DNA from: Actinomycetales bacterium
Lineage (GTDB): Bacteria; Actinomycetota; Actinomycetes; Actinomycetales; Actinomycetaceae
DNA length: 64,000 bases
Reading direction: 5' to 3'
Assembly (NCBI GenBank): GCA_015655375.1
Contig: JAATFD010000036.1
Span: 62,001 to 126,000 of the forward strand
The notes beneath the pieces are model-generated. The model was not told where the DNA came from. It worked only from the letters and a program-made list of their open reading frames with translations, and searched no databases. Positions 55,305-64,000 of the stretch are shown here, piece after piece (position 1 is the first letter of the stretch; every line of letters starts with the position of its first letter). A program made the translations under genes and the position numbers.

Positions 55305-56513
55305 TCAGCGGGGCAGTGTCAGGTCCAGGGCCTGCTGGACGTCCTCGACCAGATCGGCAGGATCCTCCAAGCCGATCGACAGGCGCAGGAGTCCATTGCG
55401 CTGGAAGATATCCGAGAACGCCTCGACGTGGGGCTCATCATGGCTGACCTGGACGATCAGCGATTCATCGTGGCCCAATGAGACTGCGGACGTGATCAGC
55501 CGCAGATTCGACACGAACTGATTCTGGACGTCCGGTCCTCCGTCCAAGCTGAAGGCAATCATCGCGCCCGAGCCGTTGGGGAACTGGCGAGCCGCGAGCT
55601 CGTGCTGGGGGTGCGACTTGAGATCGGGGTGACGCACCAGTGCGATCCGCGGATCTGCGTCGAGCGCTTCGGCGACCGCGCGCGCTCCCGCGATGTGCTG
55701 ACGCAACCGCAGTGGCAGGGTGACAGAGCCCCTCAGGATCAGCCACGCGTTGAAGGGACTGATGACGCCGCCGACGTCCACCATTGCGTCGCAACGCACG
55801 GGCGCGACCAACTCCTTGGAACCGAGCACAGCACCCCCCAGGGCGTCGCCGTGTCCGTTGATGTACTTCGTCAGGGAATGGATGACCAGGTCAGCCCCGT
55901 CCTCAAGCGGGCGGTACCAGCCCGGGGGAGTGAAGGTGGAGTCGACACTCAACAGCGCACCGTGGCGGTGCGCGATCTCGGCCAGGGCCGCGATGTCGGC
56001 GACCCGGATCGTCGGGTTCGTGATCGTCTCGGTATGGATCAGCTTGGTGTTGGGTCGGATCGCCGCCTCGACGGCAGCCAAGTCCGAAGTGTTGACGAAG
56101 GTCGACTCGACGCCGTAGCGCTCGGGCAGGATCTCGCCGAGCAAACGACGCAGCGCAACGTATCCGACATCCGTGGCGACGACATGGTCCCCGCTGCGCA
56201 GCGTCGTGAGGAAGAGGGCGTGGAGCGCGGCCACCCCGGACGCAAGTGCCACTGCGTCCTCGGCGTGTTCGAGGGCCGCAAGCTTTGCTTGAAGTCCGAG
56301 CTGGTTGACACCCGAGTTACGCGTGTAGAGCGGGACATCGGTGCCTGACCAGTCCAACGTGGAGGGGTCTTCGGGCAGGTCGTAGGCATTCGCCATGACG
56401 ATGGGGGTACGGATCGCCCCACCCACGGATCGGTTGCCGGCGTGGACCGCCGTCGACAGCTCGTGCAGCGTGGCGGGGTCGTGGCGGTCGGGGCGCTCGG
56501 ACGTCGTACTCAT
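55305..56513 (-). CDS. Cys/Met-metabolism PLP-dependent enzyme (cystathionine gamma-synthase/lyase family)
   Basis: 402 residues. ASGVAALHALFLTTLRSGDHVVATD (PLP phosphate site), TETITNPTIRVADI, the aspartate in LLSVDSTFTPPGWYRPLEDGADLVIHSLTKYINGHGD with the PLP lysine, and QVSHDEPHVEAF. The family covers MetB, MetC and gamma-lyases; the exact reaction cannot be settled. The S-L-T-K-Y-I-N-G-H-G-D form is common to gamma-synthase/lyase. ATG at 56513. Confidence 0.88.
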   Translation of the reverse strand: MSTTSERPDRHDPATLHELSTAVHAGNRSVGGAIRTPIVMANAYDLPEDPSTLDWSGTDVPLYTRNSGVNQLGLQAKLAALEHAEDAVALASGVAALHALFLTTLRSGDHVVATDVGYVALRRLLGEILPERYGVESTFVNTSDLAAVEAAIRPNTKLIHTETITNPTIRVADIAALAEIAHRHGALLSVDSTFTPPGWYRPLEDGADLVIHSLTKYINGHGDALGGAVLGSKELVAPVRCDAMVDVGGVISPFNAWLILRGSVTLPLRLRQHIAGARAVAEALDADPRIALVRHPDLKSHPQHELAARQFPNGSGAMIAFSLDGGPDVQNQFVSNLRLITSAVSLGHDESLIVQVSHDEPHVEAFSDIFQRNGLLRLSIGLEDPADLVEDVQQALDLTLPR

Positions 56514-56595
56514 GACAGCAGGCTAGGCAGACTCGTCCCGCACCCGCGAATCCCGTCCGCATCATGCACTCCTGTGACACGGACGGAAGTGGGGA

Positions 56596-57612
56596 TCACA
56601 CGTTCGCCAGGTATGCGTCGAGGTCGGCGAGAAGTGCGATTCGCTCGTCCTCGTCGATCCAGGAGACCTCGATCGAGTTGCGAGCCAGCTGGGCGACCTC
56701 GTCGCGGGACAAACCAGCCACGCGCGCGAGCTGCAGATAGTTCTCGGCGACGTAGGCTCCGAAATAGGCCGGGTCGTCGGAGTTGATCGTGACCGCTGCT
56801 CCTTCGCGCAAGAGGGACACGATCTCGGTGGCCTTCATGTCCTCGGTGACGAAGGAGTTCGACACGGGGCAGCATGTCAAGCCGGTCCTGTTCTCGACAA
56901 CGAGGTCGACCAGAGCGGGGTCCTCGACGATGTTCGTCCCGTGATCGAGCCGCTCCGCGCCAAGCGCCGTCAGCGCGGTGCGGATGTGATCGACGCTGCC
57001 GATCTGGTCGATGTCGCAGTGCATCGTCACGTGGAGCCCCTCGCGGTGGGCGAGGGCAAAGACATCCGCGAACTTCTCCGGTGGGTTGTCGCGCTCGTCG
57101 GAGTCGAGGCCGACGCCGACGAAATGCTCCTTGTACGGCAGGGCGCCAGCCAGTGTTTCCACGGCCGATTCCGCGGACATGTCACGCAGGAAGCACAGGA
57201 TCAGATCGGCGTGGACCCCGATCCTCGACGCCTCGCGCGCGGCCCGGGAGTATCCGAGGATGACGGTCTCCAGTGGGATTCCGCGCGCGGTGTGGGCCTG
57301 GGGATCGAAGAAGACCTCGGCCCGTCGAACGCCGTCGCGGGCGGCGCGCCGGAAGTAGGCGGCAGCCAGATCATGGAAGTCGTCCTCGGTCTGAAGCACC
57401 TCCATCGCCGGGTAGTAGACGGCGAGGAAACTCGCGAGCGAGTCGAATCGGTAGGTCGCGCGGACGTCCTCGACCGTCGACTGACCGATGTCGACACCGT
57501 TGCGCCGGGCGAGCTTCAGCTTGAGGTCGGGCTCCAGGGTGCCCTCGAGATGAAGGTGGAGTTCTGCCTTGGGCAGCCCCCGGACGAACTTCTCCGAAAT
57601 GACGTCTGACAT
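56596..57612 (-). CDS. Adenosine/adenine deaminase family protein
   Basis: 338 residues. PKAELHLHLEGTLEPDL near residue 11 (metal-binding His-x-His), HCDID and DHGTNI, and the LTCCPVSNSF and NSDDPAYFG motifs with the catalytic Asp pair are present. The HLHLEGTLEP form (rather than HLDG) is found in fungal-type adenine deaminases, so adenine to hypoxanthine (purine salvage) may be the true reaction. ATG 57612 with GAGAGGA upstream; the longer frame lacks one. Confidence 0.88.
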   Translation of the reverse strand: MSDVISEKFVRGLPKAELHLHLEGTLEPDLKLKLARRNGVDIGQSTVEDVRATYRFDSLASFLAVYYPAMEVLQTEDDFHDLAAAYFRRAARDGVRRAEVFFDPQAHTARGIPLETVILGYSRAAREASRIGVHADLILCFLRDMSAESAVETLAGALPYKEHFVGVGLDSDERDNPPEKFADVFALAHREGLHVTMHCDIDQIGSVDHIRTALTALGAERLDHGTNIVEDPALVDLVVENRTGLTCCPVSNSFVTEDMKATEIVSLLREGAAVTINSDDPAYFGAYVAENYLQLARVAGLSRDEVAQLARNSIEVSWIDEDERIALLADLDAYLANV

Positions 57613-57661
57613 GTGAGGATTCCTCTCCGTGGGACTTGACCCCACACAGATGAGCCTGCCA

Positions 57662-57679
57662 GCGCGGAGGCCTCCGCGC
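57662..57679. terminator. Hairpin between der and the deaminase gene
   Basis: GCGCGGAGGCCTCCGCGC is an 18-bp perfect palindrome in the 108-base gap; as RNA it forms a 7-bp stem with loop GGCC. No T-run. Possible transcript end after der. Confidence 0.45.
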
Positions 57680-57720
57680 CCGCGGACAACCGATGGGTGA
57701 ACGGAGGTGTGCGCGTTCTC

Positions 57721-59247
57721 TCAGCGGCGGCGACGGCGTTCCCGGACCCGCACTGAGATTCGGACCGGGGAGCCCACGAACCCGAAGTCCTCGCGCAGAC
57801 GGCGCTCGATGAAGCGTCGGTAGGCCGGATCGAGGAACCCAGTCGCGAAGACGACGAAACGGGGCGGACGACTGGAGACCTGGGTCGCGAAGAGGATGCG
57901 CGGTTGCTTGCCTCCTCGCAACGGGTGCGGATGGGCGGCGACGAGCTGGCCGAGAAAGGCGTTGAGTCGGCCCGTCGAGATCCGTGTGCCCCAGCCTTCC
58001 AACGCGATCTCGAGCGCGCGGGTCAGACGGTTCGTGTGCCAGCGGGTGAGCGCGGACAGATTGATCTGGGGCGCCCACGCGACCTGGACGAGCTCGCGTT
58101 CCAGATCCGCGCGCAGCTGTGCCTGCCGTTCCTCGTCGACGAGGTCCCACTTGTTGTTGACGATGACCAGGGCTCGTCCGGCGTCGACGACCTGTTGGAT
58201 GACGCGGATGTCCTGCTCGGTCAGCGGTTCCGAGGCATCGAGGAGGACCAGGCCGAGCTCCGCCTTCTCGATCGCGGCCTGCGTCCGGATCGACGCGTAG
58301 TAGTCGGCTCCCGTCGTGCGGTTCACACGACGGCGGATGCCGGCCGTGTCGACGAACCACCACGGACGCCCCTCGAGCTCAATCAGCTCGTCGACCGGAT
58401 CCCGTGTCGTTCCAGCAAGCTCACTGACCACGACGCGCTCCTGTCCGGCTAAGGCGTTGAGCAGCGAGGACTTGCCGACATTGGGGCGTCCGATTAGTGC
58501 GATCCGACGCGGTCCTCCTTGCGGCAACGCGCGCGCGATGGCCGATTCGGTGGGCAGGACCTTGAGGATGGCGTCGAGAAGATCACCGGTTCCACGCCCG
58601 TGAAGTCCGGAGATGGCATGCGGCTCGCCCAACCCGAGCCCCCACAGCGAGGCCGCATCGGCCTCCTGCATCGGGGAGTCCACCTTGTTGGCAGCCAGGA
58701 CGACCGGTTTTCCGGCCCGGCGCAGAAGCGTGACAACGCGTTCGTCAGTGTCGGTGATTCCGACCGTTGCATCGACGACCAGCAGCACGGCATCTGCCAG
58801 ATCGACGGCGATCTCCGCCTGGTCGGCCACGGCCCGGTCGAGACCCTTGACATCGATCTCCCACCCACCGGTGTCGACGAGCATGAAATCGCGTCCCGCC
58901 CATTCGGCCGGGTAGGAGACCCGGTCACGGGTCACGCCCGGCGTGTCCTGGACAACAGCCTCCCGGCGCCCGAGAATCCGGTTGACCAAGGTGGACTTGC
59001 CGACATTGGGACGGCCCACGACTGCAAGCACGGGCAGACCTGGACGCTCGGCTTCCGGTGCCGGTTCCTCGGCGGATCCCGCAAGGAGCGCGAGGTCCTC
59101 CTCGTCGAGATCGTAGTGGTCGAGGGAGGAGCGCATGGCGCGAGCGCGAGCGGCGACCTCGCCCTCGTCGGGCTGCACGGTCCCGGGAGCGGATTCCTGG
59201 GAATCGGGTGCGGGGATGATCGTCTCGTCGTCAGTCACACGCTCCAT
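57721..59247 (-). CDS. der: Ribosome-assembly GTPase Der (EngA)
   Basis: 508 residues with tandem GTPase domains: G1 GRPNVGKST near 80 and GRPNVGKSS near 252, G3 DTGG and DTAG, G4 NKVD and NNKWD (N-x-K-x-D type), then the KH-like domain ([28 protein letters not shown]). It acts in 50S subunit maturation. N-terminal extension of about 75 acidic residues. Start ATG 59247; ATG 59280 is also possible, neither has a clear ribosome binding site. Minus strand, about 32 kb from cmk, its usual neighbour. Confidence 0.95.
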   Translation of the reverse strand: MERVTDDETIIPAPDSQESAPGTVQPDEGEVAARARAMRSSLDHYDLDEEDLALLAGSAEEPAPEAERPGLPVLAVVGRPNVGKSTLVNRILGRREAVVQDTPGVTRDRVSYPAEWAGRDFMLVDTGGWEIDVKGLDRAVADQAEIAVDLADAVLLVVDATVGITDTDERVVTLLRRAGKPVVLAANKVDSPMQEADAASLWGLGLGEPHAISGLHGRGTGDLLDAILKVLPTESAIARALPQGGPRRIALIGRPNVGKSSLLNALAGQERVVVSELAGTTRDPVDELIELEGRPWWFVDTAGIRRRVNRTTGADYYASIRTQAAIEKAELGLVLLDASEPLTEQDIRVIQQVVDAGRALVIVNNKWDLVDEERQAQLRADLERELVQVAWAPQINLSALTRWHTNRLTRALEIALEGWGTRISTGRLNAFLGQLVAAHPHPLRGGKQPRILFATQVSSRPPRFVVFATGFLDPAYRRFIERRLREDFGFVGSPVRISVRVRERRRRR

Positions 59248-59296
59248 CGTAGGGCCCACGGGGCTTCCGGCCTCATTCATGGCGGCGTGCGAGGAC

Positions 59297-60865
59297 TCAC
59301 TCCTGAGTGCGAGGATCCTGCGCGAGAACCTCCTGGCACACGGACAGGTCGAGGTAGGCGTGCCTGATCCCACCGATGTCCTGGTAGGGCTCGTGTCCCT
59401 TCCCCGTCATGATCACGGTGTCACCGGGTCGGGCGCTGAGGATCGCGCGACGCACGGCATCACGGCGGGTGGTGGTCACCTCGGTGACATCGTGCATGTC
59501 GGGGCGTACGGAGGCGATGCCACGCAACAGGTAGTTCCGGATCTCCTGGGCGTCCTCGGTGCGCGGGTTCTCATCGGTGACCCAGAGGATGTCGGCCCCC
59601 TCGGCTCCGATCGCGGCGAGCTCCTCACGTTTGGATGCATCCCTGTCCCCGTCGGTCCCGAAAACAAGGATGACCTTGCCGTGGGTGAGCTCACGCACGG
59701 TGGCGAGTGTCCACCGCAGTCCTTCAGGGGTGTGGGCGTAGTCGACGATGACGAGTGGCTGATTGCGGGGGACCGGGTTGACCTTCTGCATGCGGCCCGG
59801 AACTTGGTCTGCGTTCTCGACAGCGGCGATGACAGCCTCCACGTCGAGGCCGAGCCGGACGGCGGAGACGATCGCGAGCGCCGTGTTCTGGACGTTGACA
59901 CCGCCCAGGACGGGCGCGGCCACGGCATGCGCTCCGCCCGATGGATCGACGAGGTCGAAGACCGTGCGTTGGGTCGCGCGGTCGGCGTGTGCATTGCGGA
60001 CGCTCCACTGGGCTAGGTGGTCGGTGAGCGCCGAGACAGTCGTCACTGGGACCTCGGCCTCCCTGGCCAGACGTTGCCCCCATTCGTCGTCGACACACAC
60101 GACGCCCTGCTTCGAATGCGCCGGAGTGAAGAGCGACTTCTTCGCCTGGAAGTAATGCTCCATGTCCCCGTAGTAGTCGAGGTGGTCATGCTGCAGATTG
60201 GTGAAAGCCGCGACGTCGAAGACGATCCCGTCGATGCGGTCGAGGCTGATCGCGTGGGCCGACGTCTCGAGGGCGGCTGCTCCGAGGTCCTCCTGGACAG
60301 CGAGGGCAAGCAGCCGCTGGACCACGGGAGCTTCGGCGGTCGTCCGTTCGGACTCGATGTCGAGCGAACCGACATGGATCGCGATCGTCCCGCACAGAGC
60401 CGGATCCGGATGGGCAACGGTCAACGCGGCCCGCATCAGATGGGTCGTCGTGGTCTTGCCATTCGTCCCCGTCACCGTCATCGTCGTCAGTGTCCGTGAC
60501 GGATGACCGTAGACCGTATCCGCGACGATGGCCGTGGCCCGACGCGGGTCCTCAACGACGGCGATCGGAAGACCGAGATCGGCCTCCGCAGCAAGGCGGG
60601 CGCCCTCGTCATCGGTGAGCACTGCGACGGCACCGAGCTCGCGTGCGTGATGGGCGAATCGGATGCCGTGCTGCGTCAATCCCGGGATCGCAATGAAGAG
60701 CCATCCCGGATCGAGGTCGAGGGTCGAAACGGTCACACCGACGATCGGTGTGTCGCGTGCAGACGCTGTGGAGGAATCGATCCATCGGGTGACGGGGATC
60801 TCGGACAGCGCGCGCTCCAAGGGCATCGCTTCGACATGGGGACGGATGTCGGACACGGAAGTCAT
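59297..60865 (-). CDS. murE: UDP-N-acetylmuramoyl-tripeptide synthetase MurE
   Basis: 522-residue Mur ligase that adds the third amino acid to UDP-MurNAc-L-Ala-D-Glu. [21 protein letters not shown] (residues about 42-62), P-loop TGTNGKTTT (132-140), ATP/metal motifs and a C-terminal amino-acid-binding motif ENPRTED. The D/E-N-P-R form carries the Arg that reads the substrate carboxylate in DAP enzymes; whether meso-DAP, Lys or Orn is used cannot be decided. It stands outside a dcw cluster. ATG at 60865. Confidence 0.93.
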   Translation of the reverse strand: MTSVSDIRPHVEAMPLERALSEIPVTRWIDSSTASARDTPIVGVTVSTLDLDPGWLFIAIPGLTQHGIRFAHHARELGAVAVLTDDEGARLAAEADLGLPIAVVEDPRRATAIVADTVYGHPSRTLTTMTVTGTNGKTTTTHLMRAALTVAHPDPALCGTIAIHVGSLDIESERTTAEAPVVQRLLALAVQEDLGAAALETSAHAISLDRIDGIVFDVAAFTNLQHDHLDYYGDMEHYFQAKKSLFTPAHSKQGVVCVDDEWGQRLAREAEVPVTTVSALTDHLAQWSVRNAHADRATQRTVFDLVDPSGGAHAVAAPVLGGVNVQNTALAIVSAVRLGLDVEAVIAAVENADQVPGRMQKVNPVPRNQPLVIVDYAHTPEGLRWTLATVRELTHGKVILVFGTDGDRDASKREELAAIGAEGADILWVTDENPRTEDAQEIRNYLLRGIASVRPDMHDVTEVTTTRRDAVRRAILSARPGDTVIMTGKGHEPYQDIGGIRHAYLDLSVCQEVLAQDPRTQE

Positions 60866-60961
60866 GGGGCAACTGTAGCCGCGCGTCGAACGGCTCCGGC
60901 CCGAGCGTGTTCGGGGGCGCCGTGGAGGCATCCGCGGAGCGGCGACTCCTACAATCGAGAC

Positions 60962-61060
60962 ATGAACACGCTCACTCGGGCCGACGCCCGCCGTCGGTCC
61001 GGGACCGTCCGCCTCGACGACGTCGAACGTCGACTGCGAGCCCAGGGGAGCGTCCGATGA
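60962..61060 (+). CDS. Small basic ORF, 32 residues, coupled to DUF881 gene
   Basis: MNTLTRADARRRSGTVRLDDVERRLRAQGSVR: highly basic, no membrane segment. The ATGA overlap with the following DUF881 gene is typical of translational coupling, so it may be a leader peptide that opens the next start. No family known to me. The ribosome binding site is weak. Confidence 0.35.
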   Translation: MNTLTRADARRRSGTVRLDDVERRLRAQGSVR

Positions 61061-61953
61061 GCTCCGAACCGACAACACACCACGACCCAGAATCCGACGA
61101 CCCGGGACCGGACACGTCAGCGCACGAGGACCGCAGGTCGGTCCAGCGCAGTGATCCTGCAGCGTCGATGTCGCTGCTCAACCAGCTTCTGAACAACCCA
61201 CTGGACGCCGGCTACCACGCCTACGCAGAGGATTCCCACCGGGCGAACCTATCGTGGTCGCGCGCCATCCTCATCCTCGCTCTCGCTGTGGTTCTCGGGC
61301 TCGGAGCGACCCTCGCCGTCCGCAACCTCCGGACGCCCACCGACGACACCGTCGTCGACACGCTCGTCGATCGCGCCCAGCAGGAGCAATCGACCGCCCA
61401 ACAGCTCGAGGACGACGTCTCCACTTTGTCTTCGCAGGTCCGAGATGCTTCGAAGCAGTTGCCTCAATCGAAGGACAGTGTTTTGTCCACGTCGCTGACT
61501 CTGCTGTCGGCACAGACAACGGTCACTGGGCCCGGACTGACCGTCACCCTTCAGGATGCTGTCGATTCGGCACTCGATTCCTCATCGAGCACGGGCGCGG
61601 TGCGAGACACGGATCTGAGCCTGGTCGTCAATGCCCTGTGGAGCGGTGGAGCGGAAGCGGTCTCGATCAACGACCAGCGCATCGGTCCCGGGACGTTCAT
61701 TCGTGAAGCCGGCTCGATCCTGGTCAACATCACGCCGATCCAGAGCCCGTACGTCGTGCGCGCTGTCGGAGATTCGGATCGTCTGTCCACGGCGCTGATC
61801 CAAGGAAAGACCGGTGACGATCTCTCCACCATCAAGTCGGTGCGCGGAATCCGCATCTCGACGAAGTCCCAATCGTCCCTGACAATGACCGCCCTGGACG
61901 TCCGCTCACCCGAATACGCCATTCCCTTCGCCCCGACCAGCTCTGGAGGCTGA
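61057..61953 (+). CDS. DUF881 membrane-anchored protein, first copy
   Basis: 298 residues. Disordered acidic N-terminus, one membrane anchor (ILILALAVVLGLGATLAV, about residues 70-88), a coiled-coil-like stretch (QQEQSTAQQLEDDVSTLSSQVRD), then the DUF881 domain (GPGLTVTLQDA, NALWSGGAEAVSINDQRI, TPIQSPYVVRAVGD). Matches the gene at the position of M. tuberculosis Rv1823. Function unknown. ATG 61057 overlaps the small ORF. Confidence 0.9.
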   Translation: MSSEPTTHHDPESDDPGPDTSAHEDRRSVQRSDPAASMSLLNQLLNNPLDAGYHAYAEDSHRANLSWSRAILILALAVVLGLGATLAVRNLRTPTDDTVVDTLVDRAQQEQSTAQQLEDDVSTLSSQVRDASKQLPQSKDSVLSTSLTLLSAQTTVTGPGLTVTLQDAVDSALDSSSSTGAVRDTDLSLVVNALWSGGAEAVSINDQRIGPGTFIREAGSILVNITPIQSPYVVRAVGDSDRLSTALIQGKTGDDLSTIKSVRGIRISTKSQSSLTMTALDVRSPEYAIPFAPTSSGG

Positions 61954-61954
61954 T

Positions 61955-62287
61955 GTGATCGCCATCCTCGGACTCATCGCCGGAATCGTCATCGGCTTCA
62001 TCGTCGATCCGACGATCCCCGCCTGGCTCCAGCCCTTTCTTCCCGTCGCCGTCGTCGCGGGCCTCGACGCCCTCTTCGGCGCTGGCCGGGCCTGGCTGGA
62101 AGGAGTCTTCTCCGATCGGGTCTTCATCATGTCCTTTTTCTGGAACGTGGCCGTCGCCTGTCTGCTCGTCTTCCTCGGTGCCCAGCTCGGCGTCGGCTCG
62201 GCCATGACGACCGCCGTCGTCGTCGTGCTGGGGATCCGGATCTTCTCGAACACGGCCTCGATCCGCCGTCTGATCTTCAAGGCGTGA
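61955..62287 (+). CDS. sbp: Small basic membrane protein (DUF1290, sbp)
   Basis: 110 residues, three to four membrane segments (ILGLIAGIVIGFIV, FLPVAVVAGLDALFG, NVAVACLLVFLGAQLGVG, AMTTAVVVVLGIRIF). The GRAWLEGVFSD loop is the family signature. GTG start with GGAGG upstream. It sits between the two DUF881 genes, as Rv1824 does. Probably a membrane partner of the DUF881 proteins. Confidence 0.92.
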   Translation: MIAILGLIAGIVIGFIVDPTIPAWLQPFLPVAVVAGLDALFGAGRAWLEGVFSDRVFIMSFFWNVAVACLLVFLGAQLGVGSAMTTAVVVVLGIRIFSNTASIRRLIFKA

Positions 62288-62290
62288 CTC

Positions 62291-63079
62291 ATGGCCATGT
62301 CGGAAACCCCTCACGGTGAAGACCCCCGTTCGGACGCTCGTCGTCCCGACGACGCACGCCGGCGCCCGTTGCACCGACGTGCGTGGTCGGCGTTCATCGC
62401 GCGGCCACGCCCCCTCCACGTCGTTCTGCTCGTCATCTGCTTCTTCCTCGGAGCAGCCCTGGTCACCCAGGTGCGCGCCCAACAGACTGACCCCCTCGAC
62501 AAGATGAGTCAGGAAGATCTCGTCCTGCTCCTCGATCAGCTCCAGACCCGCACCGATACCCTGCGCGGAGAGAAATCCGACCTCGAGGAGCAGCTCTCCA
62601 CCCTGCAGGATGCCGCCTCGAAGAACGAGGCCGCCGATGCGGCCGCCCAGAAATCCCTTGAGCAGGCCGAGATCAGTGCAGGAACGATCCCCGTCCACGG
62701 CCCCGGTCTGACAATGACGGTCACGGATCCTGACGGCAACCTCAACTTCACCAATTTCGTCCTGGCGCTCGGTGAGCTGCGCAATGCGGACGCGGAGGCC
62801 ATCAGCCTCAACGGGGTGCGCCTGACGGGACAGTCGTCCTTCACCCAGGGATCCACCGACTCGACGATCTCAGTCGATGGGACACAGATTTCCTCGCCCT
62901 ACGTCTGGCAGATCATCGGCAGCTCGGCGGACATTTCTCAGGCCCTGGAAATCCCCTCAGGAGCAGCCCAGCAAATGAGGACGGGCACTGGCGCCACGGT
63001 GACCATCACCGCCGTTGACGACGTGACGATCACGGCAGTCGTCGAGGCACAAACCCCAGAATTCGCCAAAGTCCAGTGA
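62291..63079 (+). CDS. DUF881 membrane-anchored protein, second copy
   Basis: 262 residues: cytoplasmic basic N-terminus, one anchor (PLHVVLLVICFFLGAALVTQV), coiled coil (LRGEKSDLEEQLSTLQD), then DUF881 (VHGPGLTMTVTDPDG, ALGELRNADAEAISLNGVRL, ISSPYVWQIIGSS). A paralogue of the first copy and equal to Rv1825. Starts 3 bases after sbp. Confidence 0.9.
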   Translation: MAMSETPHGEDPRSDARRPDDARRRPLHRRAWSAFIARPRPLHVVLLVICFFLGAALVTQVRAQQTDPLDKMSQEDLVLLLDQLQTRTDTLRGEKSDLEEQLSTLQDAASKNEAADAAAQKSLEQAEISAGTIPVHGPGLTMTVTDPDGNLNFTNFVLALGELRNADAEAISLNGVRLTGQSSFTQGSTDSTISVDGTQISSPYVWQIIGSSADISQALEIPSGAAQQMRTGTGATVTITAVDDVTITAVVEAQTPEFAKVQ

Positions 63080-63170
63080 ACGCTGGACAGTCGAACCCGC
63101 ATCACCACCGACGCGTCGGACCACTACACTGATCTGCATTGCGATGTTGTGCAGCTCTCGGGAGGCAAGC

Positions 63171-63605
63171 ATGGAACCACAGAAGGACCTCGATCCCACG
63201 GCGACTTCCGCGTTCGGGCTTCCTCTCACAGAAGAGGACGCCCCCTCGGAACCGGTTCCTCTCAGTACGCGTGACCGAGATGCTGTTGACGCGCTCCCGG
63301 CCGGTTCCGCACTGCTGATCGTCCAGCGTGGTCCGAATTCGGGTGCTCGATTCCTTTTGGATCCCGAGGTCACGACCGCGGGTCGATCCCCGAAATCCGA
63401 TATTTTCCTCGATGACGTCACCGTCTCGCGTCGTCACTGTCAGTTCATTGCGAATGACGGCGGATACTCGGTACGGGACTCCGGTTCTCTCAACGGAACC
63501 TATGTCAATCGCGAGCGCGTGGAGCAAGCCGAGCTCCACGCCGGTGATGAGGTGCAGATCGGCAAGTACCGCTTGACCTACCACCCGTCCCCGCGCCAGG
63601 CATGA
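63171..63605 (+). CDS. garA: FHA-domain regulator GarA
   Basis: 144 residues. N-terminal T-S-A-F region (TATSAFGL, about 10-17), comparable to the PknB/PknG phosphorylation motif of mycobacterial GarA, then an FHA domain (SALLIVQRGPNSGARFLLD, TAGRSPKSDIFLDDVTVSRRHCQF, YSVRDSGSLNGTYVNRERV). GarA in mycobacteria controls 2-oxoglutarate use and glutamate metabolism. ATG at 63171 with GGGAGG at 63160, preferred over the ATG at 63144. gcvH, normally before garA, is missing. Confidence 0.93.
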   Translation: MEPQKDLDPTATSAFGLPLTEEDAPSEPVPLSTRDRDAVDALPAGSALLIVQRGPNSGARFLLDPEVTTAGRSPKSDIFLDDVTVSRRHCQFIANDGGYSVRDSGSLNGTYVNRERVEQAELHAGDEVQIGKYRLTYHPSPRQA

Positions 63606-64000
63606 GCTCAGCGCTGCGGGCAGAGCCCGACGAACAGGAATCAGCAGAACCGTGGCCCCGGGGCGTCTCGCGCGAGGCTGTCCTGTCCATCGGACAGGTC
63701 GTTGATGCCGTCAAGGGGAAGTTCCCTGCGATCACGGTCTCCAAGATCCGATTTCTCGAGGACCAGGGATTGGTCACTCCGGCGCGCTCCGGCTCGGGGT
63801 ACCGCAAATACTCCCAGGCGGACATCGAGAGGATTCGCTTCATCCTCACTCAGCAGCGTGACTCCTACGCCCCGCTGCGTGTCATTGGCGACCAGCTGCG
63901 TGCTCTTGATGCCGGCCACGATGTCGATGTCACACCCACTGCTCGCGTCGTGACATCCGAGGGCCAGGTCGTCCTCCCTGCGAACCGGCCGTCCATCTCA
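63602..64000 (+). CDS. MerR-family regulator, 3' end cut by window
   Basis: At least 133 residues, running off the window. ATG overlaps garA (ATGA). HTH: AVLSIGQVVDAVKGKFPAITVSKIRFLEDQGLVTPARSGSGYRKYSQADIERIRFI, MerR type with the wing and Tyr. By position the homologue of Rv1828, a non-classical MerR that binds DNA without metal. The N-terminal 28 residues precede the HTH. Confidence 0.9.
   Translation, partial: MSSALRAEPDEQESAEPWPRGVSREAVLSIGQVVDAVKGKFPAITVSKIRFLEDQGLVTPARSGSGYRKYSQADIERIRFILTQQRDSYAPLRVIGDQLRALDAGHDVDVTPTARVVTSEGQVVLPANRPSIS

Overview
High-GC actinobacterial chromosome segment. The evidence is the combination of WhiA, OpcA, SecG after gap-pgk-tpi, xerD-parA-scpA-scpB-rluB-cmk, and a DUF881-sbp-DUF881-garA-merR cluster, an order known from Mycobacterium tuberculosis Rv1823-Rv1828. 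Many genes start with GTG and are joined by 4-base GTGA or ATGA overlaps. An Actinomycetaceae-like organism is my inference and is not proven here.

Left part (1-25.7 kb), mostly core: the 3' end of gltB and gltD; a DUF559 nuclease-like gene between inverted repeats; uvrC-purT-rapZ-yvcK-whiA; glycolysis (gap, pgk, tpi) and secG; then, on the minus strand, the oxidative pentose phosphate genes tkt-zwf-opcA-pgl. The plus-strand chromosome-maintenance operon xerD-parA-scpA-scpB-rluB-tyrA-cmk follows.

Middle part (25.7-55.2 kb), accessory: an aldo/keto reductase, a decayed MarR-GNAT gene, a ROK regulator-carboxylesterase-MFS transporter set, an HSL-type esterase, an alcohol dehydrogenase and a saccharopine-dehydrogenase-like oxidoreductase that share a palindromic site, and a translationally coupled pair of MutS-like ATPases. 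A dense graveyard of IS5, IS3 and IS110 relics follows, with broken grpB-like and lacI-like genes. Next comes a roughly 9-kb minus-strand operon holding a full FixABCX electron-transfer set, an acyl-CoA dehydrogenase, two acetoacetate-decarboxylase-fold proteins (one frameshifted), two SDRs and an acetate-transporter-like membrane protein. TetR genes lie at both ends and a perfect 16-bp palindrome sits in its leader. tRNA-Pro(GGG) and a TetR relic close the region.

Right part (55.3-64 kb), core again: a Cys/Met-metabolism PLP enzyme, an adenosine/adenine deaminase, der and murE on the minus strand, then the plus-strand DUF881-sbp-DUF881-garA-merR cluster, cut off by the window end. cmk and der, normally neighbours, are separated here by about 32 kb and der is on the opposite strand, which marks the middle part as inserted or rearranged DNA. 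The best candidate for an undescribed system is the FixABCX/ADC-fold/acyl-CoA dehydrogenase operon; the paired MutS-like ATPases are second.
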